A DNA stretch of 64,000 nt from Glycomyces artemisiae (GTDB lineage Bacteria > Actinomycetota > Actinomycetes > Mycobacteriales > Micromonosporaceae), in assembly GCF_003002955.1 (NCBI RefSeq), contig NZ_PVTJ01000001.1, positions 434,001 through 498,000 of the forward strand. Direction: 5' to 3'. Below are positions 59,178-64,000 of the stretch, piece after piece. Under the pieces are notes generated by a model that saw only the letters and a list, made by a program, of their open reading frames with translations, had not been told where the DNA came from and did not search any database. Made by a program: the position numbers and the translations under genes. Positions within the stretch are counted from its first letter, which is position 1, and each line of letters opens with the position of its first letter.

Positions 59178-60704
59178 ATGGTGAGAGAGAACTGGGGGTC
59201 GAGGGTGGGCTTCATCCTGGCCGCCATCGGCTCGGCGGTCGGGCTCGGCAACATCTGGCGCTTCCCCGGCGTCGCCTACGAGAACGGCGGCGGCGCCTTC
59301 CTCGTGCCCTACCTCGTGGCCCTGACGACCGCGGGCATCCCGCTGCTGGTCATGGAGTTCACGATCGGCCGCCGCTTCAAGGGCTCCGCCCCGGTCGCCT
59401 TCCGCCGCATGAACAAGAACGCCGAGGCCATCGGCTGGTGGCAGGTCGCCGTCTCCATCGTCATCGCCGTCTACTACGCGGCCATCATCGCCTGGGCCGG
59501 CTGGTACGGCTGGTTCTCCGTCTCCCAGCAGTGGGGCGCCGACCCCGGCACCTTCCTCATGGCCGACTTCCTCCAGGCCAGCGACGGCTTCGGCGACTTC
59601 ACCACCTGGCTCCCCGGCATCGGCCTCGCCATGGTCGTCGTCTGGGCCTTCACGCTCCTCGTCATCGGCGCGGGCATCAAGAAGGGCATCGAGACCACCA
59701 GCAAGGTCTTCATCCCCCTCCTGCTGGTCATGTTCGGCGTCCTCGTCGTCCAGGCCCTCACCCTCGACGGCGCCGTCGAGGGCCTCAACGCCTTCTTCAC
59801 GCCCGACTGGGAGAAGGTCCGCGAACCAGGCGTGTGGCTCGCCGCCTACGGCCAGATCTTCTTCTCCCTGTCGATCGGCTTCGGCATCATGGTCACCTAC
59901 GCCTCCTACCTCAAGCGCAAGTCCGACATCACCACTTCGGCGTTCACCGTCGGCTTCGCGAACTCCTCCTTCGAGATCCTCGCGGGCATCGGCGTCTTCG
60001 CCGCCCTCGGGTTCATCGCCTACGAGTCCGGCGTGCCCATCGCCGAGCAGACCCACTCGGGCGTGGGCCTCGCGTTCGTCGCGTTCCCCACGATCATCAA
60101 CACGCTGCCGTACCTCGCGGGCCTCTTCGGCGTCCTGTTCTTCGCCTCCCTCGTGGTCGCCGGATGGACCTCGATGGTGAGCATCGTGCAGGTCCCCGTG
60201 GCCGCCATGGAGGACCGCTTCGGCTGGGGCCGCGTCAAGGCCACCGCCGTCGTCGGCGGCGCGATGGCCGTCGTCTCGCTCCTCCTGCTGCCCACCGCGA
60301 GCGGCCTGATGTTCCTCGACGTCTCCGACTACTACATCAACCAGTTCGGCATCGTCGTCGCCGCGCTCGTGAGCATCGTCGTCACCGTCTGGGTCATGTG
60401 GCGCTGGAAGGAGCTGCGCGACGACGCCAACGCGACCTCGACGTTCAAGGTCGGCCCGATCTGGTTCGTGTGCCTCGGCGTCATCACCCCGGTCATGCTC
60501 GCGGGCATCCTGTTCCTCAGCCTCCGCGACCTCCTGGCCGCCGAGCCCGGCCTGGAGGCCTACAACCAGTACCAGGCGTTCGGCTGGGCCCTCGCGGGAG
60601 GCGCGCTGGCCTTCGGGACCATCATGGCGCTCATCCTGCGCCGCAAGGAGGTCCCGCCGATCGAGACCGAAGAGGAAGCGCACGAAGTGGAGGCGGCCCT
60701 GTGA
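59178..60704 (+). CDS. Sodium-coupled amino acid transporter (NSS family, MetP-like)
   Basis: This 508-residue inner-membrane transporter is of the neurotransmitter:sodium symporter family, with about twelve helices. The first helix holds the sodium- and substrate-site motif GSAVGLGNIWRFPGVAYENGG-type region, as in LeuT. In Corynebacterium glutamicum the related MetP, with the tiny MetS, takes up methionine and alanine. Here a MetS-like ORF overlaps its stop, so methionine/alanine uptake is the best guess. GGAG is 12 bases before the ATG. Confidence 0.9.
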   Translation: MVRENWGSRVGFILAAIGSAVGLGNIWRFPGVAYENGGGAFLVPYLVALTTAGIPLLVMEFTIGRRFKGSAPVAFRRMNKNAEAIGWWQVAVSIVIAVYYAAIIAWAGWYGWFSVSQQWGADPGTFLMADFLQASDGFGDFTTWLPGIGLAMVVVWAFTLLVIGAGIKKGIETTSKVFIPLLLVMFGVLVVQALTLDGAVEGLNAFFTPDWEKVREPGVWLAAYGQIFFSLSIGFGIMVTYASYLKRKSDITTSAFTVGFANSSFEILAGIGVFAALGFIAYESGVPIAEQTHSGVGLAFVAFPTIINTLPYLAGLFGVLFFASLVVAGWTSMVSIVQVPVAAMEDRFGWGRVKATAVVGGAMAVVSLLLLPTASGLMFLDVSDYYINQFGIVVAALVSIVVTVWVMWRWKELRDDANATSTFKVGPIWFVCLGVITPVMLAGILFLSLRDLLAAEPGLEAYNQYQAFGWALAGGALAFGTIMALILRRKEVPPIETEEEAHEVEAAL

Positions 60705-60814
60705 GTGCCACCGCAATCGCCATGATGGTCATCGCGATCGTCGTCATCGGCGGGGGCCTCATCGTCTCCGCCACCGTGCTCATGACGCACCCGGAGGAGT
60801 CCGAAGAGGACTGA
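60701..60814 (+). CDS. MetS-like small subunit of the NSS transporter
   Basis: This 37-residue membrane peptide begins at a GTG that overlaps the transporter's TGA stop by four bases. One helix (IAMMVIAIVVIGGGLIVSA) is followed by VLMTHPEESEED. The layout matches the MetS family: a single helix with the conserved HPE after it. In C. glutamicum MetS is required for MetP activity. The ORF is below common size cut-offs, so it is easily missed. Confidence 0.85.
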   Translation: MSATAIAMMVIAIVVIGGGLIVSATVLMTHPEESEED

Positions 60815-60826
60815 GCACCGATCCAT

Positions 60827-60860
60827 GACGGCCGCGCACGTTCTGTGCGCGGCCGCCGTC
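60827..60860 (+). terminator. Hairpin terminator after the NSS transporter operon
   Basis: A GC-rich stem (60829-60839 with 60845-60855, extended by GAC/GTC with a one-base bulge) closes on GTTCT. Confidence 0.75.
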
Positions 60861-60959
60861 GTTCCGTGCGAATGCGGTGCAATTCCCCGAAAAACCGGAG
60901 AAACCGCGGCCGCTCCCCTTGTGTGCCTTGCCGGGAACTGTTAGGTTACTTTTTAATTC

Positions 60960-60990
60960 ATGTCGTCCCAGCTAGATCGTGTTACGACAT
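60960..60990 (+). promoter_or_regulatory. Inverted repeat upstream of the LPMO gene
   Basis: ATGTCGT (60960-60966) and ACGACAT (60984-60990) are perfect 7-bp arms 17 bases apart, about 42 bases before the start codon. They may be an operator or a leader hairpin. AT-rich bases just before (60940-60959) likely hold the promoter. Confidence 0.45.
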
Positions 60991-61031
60991 TGAAGAGAAT
61001 CGCTGAACCCAACCCCCGATAGGAGACGACG

Positions 61032-61841
61032 ATGCGCAAGTCGCGCAAGATCATCCTGTCCATCGCCGGAGCCGCGACCCTCGCGGTGTCGGCCTCCATG
61101 GCGGCCCTCGCATGGGGCCACGGCTACACCTCCGACCCGCCCTCCCGCTCGGCGCTGTGCGCCAGCGGGGAGGTCACCAACTGCGGGGCCATCTCCTACG
61201 AGCCCCAGAGCGTCGAGGGCCCCAAGGGCTTCCCGGCGGCCGGACCCGCGGACGGCGAGATCTGCTCCGCGGGCCACGACACCTTCGCCGAACTCGACGA
61301 CCCGCGCGGCGGCAACTGGCCCACCACCTCGGTGAGCGCCGGCCCGAAGACCTTCACGTGGACGATGACCGCGCGCCACTCCACCGCCACGTTCGACTAC
61401 TACATCACCAACGCGAACTACGACCCGGCGCAGCCGCTCACCCGCGCGGACCTCGGGCTCACCCCGATCGCGTCGTTCAACATGGGCGGGGCCCAGCCCG
61501 ACCACACCATGACGCAGACCGTGACGCTCCCGTCCCGCACCGGCCAGCACCTGGTCCTCGCGGTCTGGAACATCGCGGACACCGCGAACGCCTTCTACTC
61601 CTGCATCGACGTCGACTTCGGCGGCGGCGGCTCGGGCGACCCGTCCGACCCGCCGACCTCCACCGACCCCGGCACCGGTGAGGGCTGCTCGGCCGCGGCC
61701 TGGGCCGCCGCCTCGGTGTACACCGGCGGCAGCAAGGTGACCCACAACGGCATCGCCTACACCGCCTCCTGGTGGACGCAGGGCGAGGAGCCCGGCACCA
61801 CCGGCGAATGGGGGGTCTGGAAGCAGACCGCCACCTGTTAG
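61032..61841 (+). CDS. Secreted AA10 lytic polysaccharide monooxygenase with CBM5/12
   Basis: This 269-residue enzyme cuts crystalline chitin or cellulose oxidatively with copper. A signal peptide of 29 residues ends ALAWG-HGYTSDPPSR, leaving His30 as the N-terminal copper ligand of the histidine brace. The second His is in TMTARHSTATFDYYIT. The AA10 domain runs to about residue 195. A Gly/Ser/Pro/Thr linker and a C-terminal chitin-binding module follow (AWAAASVYTGGSKVTHNGIAYTASWWTQG). AGGAG precedes the ATG. It shows the organism attacks chitin or similar polymers outside the cell. Substrate choice cannot be read directly, though CBM5/12 favours chitin. Confidence 0.92.
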   Translation: MRKSRKIILSIAGAATLAVSASMAALAWGHGYTSDPPSRSALCASGEVTNCGAISYEPQSVEGPKGFPAAGPADGEICSAGHDTFAELDDPRGGNWPTTSVSAGPKTFTWTMTARHSTATFDYYITNANYDPAQPLTRADLGLTPIASFNMGGAQPDHTMTQTVTLPSRTGQHLVLAVWNIADTANAFYSCIDVDFGGGGSGDPSDPPTSTDPGTGEGCSAAAWAAASVYTGGSKVTHNGIAYTASWWTQGEEPGTTGEWGVWKQTATC

Positions 61842-61860
61842 CCAACCTCCGCACAAGTCC

Positions 61861-61903
61861 GCGGGCCCGGCCGATCCACCCCCCCGGTATCGGCTGGGCC
61901 CGT
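61861..61903 (+). terminator. Hairpin terminator after the LPMO gene
   Basis: An imperfect 14-bp stem with one G-T type mismatch (GCGGGCCCGGCCGAT against ATCGGCTGGGCCCG) closes a C-rich loop, 19 bases after the stop. Confidence 0.6.
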
Positions 61904-61917
61904 GGCGCGCGTCTCCC

Positions 61918-61946
61918 TTGACACGCAGGGGAGGCGCGGATACGGT
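61918..61946 (+). promoter_or_regulatory. Near-consensus promoter of the ABC-F gene
   Basis: TTGACA (61918-61923), 17 bases, then TACGGT (61941-61946): the best sigma-70 promoter in the window. It would start an RNA about 190 bases before the ABC-F ATG. Confidence 0.8.
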
Positions 61947-61952
61947 TGTCCG

Positions 61953-62144
61953 GTCCTTGTTCCCGACGTTAGGCACTCACTTGAAGCTCTAGGTCGTAGA
62001 CATCGCGCCGCCACGTCTCTGCGCACGTGCACGGTGTGTCTTCGATCAAGAGGGTGTCCTATTTCCGGGAACGATCCCTTTCCGCCGTCAGGCGCGATGT
62101 CTCTCATGTGATCCCGTTCGACAACTCACCTGAGAGAGGTCTCC
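61953..62144 (+). promoter_or_regulatory. Long structured leader of the ABC-F gene
   Basis: The roughly 190-base leader can form a 12-bp perfect long-range stem (61998-62009 with 62091-62102). A second, 7-bp stem (62100-62106 with 62131-62137) covers the ribosome-binding site AGAGAGG at 62133-62139. The two compete for 62100-62102. A four-codon ORF (62097-62111) lies across the switch point. ABC-F resistance genes are often controlled by ribosome-mediated attenuation, so this is a candidate. Confidence 0.55.
62097..62111 (+). other. Possible four-codon leader ORF (MSLM)
   Basis: ATG at 62097 reads Met-Ser-Leu-Met and stops at TGA 62109-62111. CAGG lies 5 bases upstream. A ribosome stalled here would cover 62100-62106, the strand that hides the downstream ribosome-binding site. 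Confidence 0.3.
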
Positions 62145-63737
62145 ATGGCCACCACCTATATCAACGTCCAGCAGCTGCGCTTCGCCTGGCCGGACGGCGA
62201 CCGCGTCTTCGACGGCGTCGACGTCGTGTTCTCCGACGGCCGCACCGCCCTCGTCGGCGACAACGGGACCGGCAAGTCCACGCTCATGCGCCTGGTCGCC
62301 GGGCTCCTCAAACCCGAGTCCGGGTCGATCACCGCGTCGGGCCTCATCGAGTACCTGCCGCAGGAACTCCCGCTGCGCCTGGGCGACACCGTCGCCGACC
62401 TGCTCGGCATCGCCGACAAGCGCCGCGCGCTCCTGGCGATCGAGGCGGGCGACGCGGGGGAGGAGCACTTCGCCGCCATCGGCGACGACTGGGACTTCCT
62501 CGACCGCTCGCGGGTCGCGCTCGACGAGCTCGGCCTCGACCACGTCGGCTTCGAGCGCACCGTCGCGACCCTGTCCGGTGGCGAGTCGATGCTCGTGGGC
62601 CTGGCCGGGCGGCTCGTGCGCCGCCCGGACGTGCTCCTGCTCGACGAGCCGTCGAACAACCTCGACGCCTCCGCGCGGCAGCGCCTGTACCAGGCGATCC
62701 GCCGATTCGGCGGCACGCTTGTCGTCGTCAGCCACGACCGGGCGCTCCTGGAGCACGTCGACTCCGTCGCCGAGCTCTACAAGGGACGCATCCGCGTGTT
62801 CGACGGCAACTACAGCGCCTACGAGGCGGTCATCGCCGCCGAGCAGGAGGCCGCGGCCCGCGCCGTGCGCGACGCCAAGCAGGACTTGACGAGGCAGCGC
62901 AAGGAGCTGGTCGCCACCCGCATCCAGAACGACAAGGGCGCATCCGCGTGGAAGCGCGAGCGCGACCGCGGCGGCACGCCGAAGATCCTCCTCAACGGCA
63001 AGAAGAACGCCGGGGAGGTCTCGTCGGCGAAGATCCTGCTCGCCAAGCAGGAGGACGTCGCCGAGGCCCGCGAGCGCCTCGACGCCGCCGAGGAGACCGT
63101 GCGCGACGACGGCGGCATCAGCGTGGACCTGCCGGAGACGCACGTCTCGACGCACCGCGAGATCGCGCTCGTCGAGGGACTCAAGGCCGGTGAGATCTAC
63201 GGCGACGGCGTGGGCCTGCACCTGCGCGGGCCCGAACGCGTCGCCCTCACCGGCGACAACGGCTCCGGCAAGACCACGCTGCTGCGCGCGGTCGCCGCGG
63301 CCGCGCGGGTCCCGCACGGGTTCCTCACGCAGCGCCTGGAACTGCTCGACGAGGACGCCACGGTGCTCGACAACGTGCGCTCCGCCGCGCCCGAGGCCCC
63401 GCAGGCGCTCCTGCGGACCCGCCTGGCGCGCTTCGGGATGCGCGGCGACGCCGTGTTCCAGAAGGTCGGCACGCTCTCGGGCGGCCAGCGGCTGCGCGCA
63501 GCGTTGGCGACGGTGCTGTCCTCGCAGCCCGCGCCGCAGCTGCTGCTGCTCGACGAGCCGACGAACAACCTCGACATGTCCTCGACGCGCCAGCTTCAGC
63601 AGGCGCTCACCGCGTTCCAAGGCGCGCTGGTCGTGGTCAGCCACGACGAGGCGTTCCTGGACGGCATCGGCGTGACCCGCCGGGTCGGCCTGGTGCGCGG
63701 CGAGGGGATCGTCGAGGACGTGCCGGTCGCGGCCTGA
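62145..63737 (+). CDS. ABC-F protein of antibiotic-resistance type
   Basis: The 530-residue protein has two ABC domains and no membrane helix: Walker A GDNGTGKST and GDNGSGKTT, signatures LSGGESMLVGL and LSGGQRLRAAL, Walker B with DEPSNNLD and DEPTNNLD. The linker between them is Lys/Arg/Glu-rich and helical (about residues 225-310), as in ribosome-protection proteins of producers and resistant bacteria (VmlR, OleB, TlrC groups). It differs from EttA in the linker and signature. It probably dislodges a ribosome-targeting antibiotic; which drug class is unknown. GAGAGG lies 5 bases before the ATG. Confidence 0.87.
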   Translation: MATTYINVQQLRFAWPDGDRVFDGVDVVFSDGRTALVGDNGTGKSTLMRLVAGLLKPESGSITASGLIEYLPQELPLRLGDTVADLLGIADKRRALLAIEAGDAGEEHFAAIGDDWDFLDRSRVALDELGLDHVGFERTVATLSGGESMLVGLAGRLVRRPDVLLLDEPSNNLDASARQRLYQAIRRFGGTLVVVSHDRALLEHVDSVAELYKGRIRVFDGNYSAYEAVIAAEQEAAARAVRDAKQDLTRQRKELVATRIQNDKGASAWKRERDRGGTPKILLNGKKNAGEVSSAKILLAKQEDVAEARERLDAAEETVRDDGGISVDLPETHVSTHREIALVEGLKAGEIYGDGVGLHLRGPERVALTGDNGSGKTTLLRAVAAAARVPHGFLTQRLELLDEDATVLDNVRSAAPEAPQALLRTRLARFGMRGDAVFQKVGTLSGGQRLRAALATVLSSQPAPQLLLLDEPTNNLDMSSTRQLQQALTAFQGALVVVSHDEAFLDGIGVTRRVGLVRGEGIVEDVPVAA

Positions 63738-63739
63738 AC

Positions 63740-63773
63740 TCCGGGCCCGTGCCCCTGCGGACACGGGCCCGGA
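63740..63773 (+). terminator. Hairpin terminator after the ABC-F gene
   Basis: A perfect 12-bp stem (63740-63751 with 63762-63773) closes on a 10-base loop immediately after the stop codon. Confidence 0.82.
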
Positions 63774-63833
63774 ATCCCCGTCTCGGGGCGGCTCCGGGCC
63801 GATACTGGTCGGGCCGACCACGAAGGAGCGCCC

Positions 63834-64000
63834 ATGCCGTCCCGCGCCGCCACCGCCTTGACCGCCTTCCTCGCCGCCGCCGCGCTGTCGGGCTGCGGGG
63901 GAGGCGAGGACGTCGCCGACGCCCCGGGCGGCACCTGGACCGCCGCGCTCGAACCGACCGCCGCCTGGGCCGACCTGGACCCGCAGGCGACCGGCACCGC
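63834..64000 (+). CDS. Putative lipoprotein, N-terminal fragment
   Basis: The gene runs off the window; 55 residues are visible. A short hydrophobic signal (ALTAFLAAAALSGC) with lipobox LSGC gives Cys at about residue 20, then a Gly/Asp-rich linker and Trp-containing start of a domain (GGTWTAALEPTAAWADLD). AAGGAG is 5 bases before the ATG. The product is anchored outside the membrane; the function cannot be judged. Confidence 0.75.
   Translation, partial: MPSRAATALTAFLAAAALSGCGGGEDVADAPGGTWTAALEPTAAWADLDPQATGT

Noticed and set aside
56675-60814. A 1379-codon open frame on the plus strand
   Set aside because: It is antisense to helD, then out of frame with the NSS transporter; its composition is Arg/Pro/His-rich and unlike a protein.
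62145-63737. Second EttA copy
   Set aside because: The linker, signatures and length differ from ettA at 37446, and a long leader precedes it, as for resistance-type ABC-F genes.

Overview
The window is a chromosomal segment of a high-GC Gram-positive bacterium (Actinomycetota). This rests on strong GC bias at third codon positions, many GTG and some TTG starts, DUF3145, DUF4439 and DUF503 proteins, a GlbO-type truncated haemoglobin, a DsbA-like protein of the mycothiol-dependent nitroreductase type, and several eukaryote-like Ser/Thr kinases. A relative of Glycomyces or Micromonosporales is my guess, not a demonstration. I see no prophage, insertion sequence, CRISPR array, tRNA or rRNA gene. 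Almost every strand is packed with genes.

1-3880: the end of an MMPL transporter gene, then a CUT1-type sugar ABC importer operon (two permeases and a Tat lipoprotein binding protein) with a LacI-type operator inside its promoter. 3959-10550: purU, then the MEP-pathway/site-2-protease cluster dxr, rip, ispG, a small membrane protein and map. 10603-14710: a reverse-strand FtsX-like permease, ABC ATPase and PadR regulator operon. 14830-15635: a lipoprotein and a DUF4439 ferritin-like protein.

15718-28013: the translation cluster rimP, nusA, ylxR, infB, (methyltransferase; reverse-strand two-component system; DUF6069 protein), DUF503, rbfA, MATE exporter, a 37-residue small ORF and truB. 28118-31105: an AraC regulator, the nitroreductase-like protein, DUF3145 and an unrecognised 115-residue protein. 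31301-37267: a Ser/Thr kinase with a fibronectin-III-like tail, a trehalose-6-phosphate phosphatase fused to a GH15 trehalase-like domain, and otsA. 37446-50825: ettA, a hotdog thioesterase, a YbjN protein, glbO, an MscS channel, an HNH protein, a DUF5130-like protein, pepN, a DUF1015 protein and rpiB. From memory this resembles the Rv2465c-Rv2477c neighbourhood of Mycobacterium tuberculosis.

50950-58909: a small membrane protein, an atypical membrane Ser/Thr kinase, a phytanoyl-CoA dioxygenase-like enzyme, pyrE, a PASTA-domain Ser/Thr kinase and a HelD-type helicase. 59178-60814: an NSS amino-acid transporter with its tiny MetS-like subunit. 61032-61841: a secreted AA10 lytic polysaccharide monooxygenase with a chitin-binding domain. 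62145-63737: an antibiotic-resistance-type ABC-F protein behind a long structured leader. The window ends in a truncated lipoprotein gene.

Two themes recur. Many genes have a -10-like hexamer 6-8 bases before the start codon and no Shine-Dalgarno, which suggests leaderless transcripts. Many gene ends carry long, perfect, GC-rich hairpins, several with a GAT/ATC loop. The most interesting candidate is the ABC-F leader, whose pairings look like an attenuation switch.
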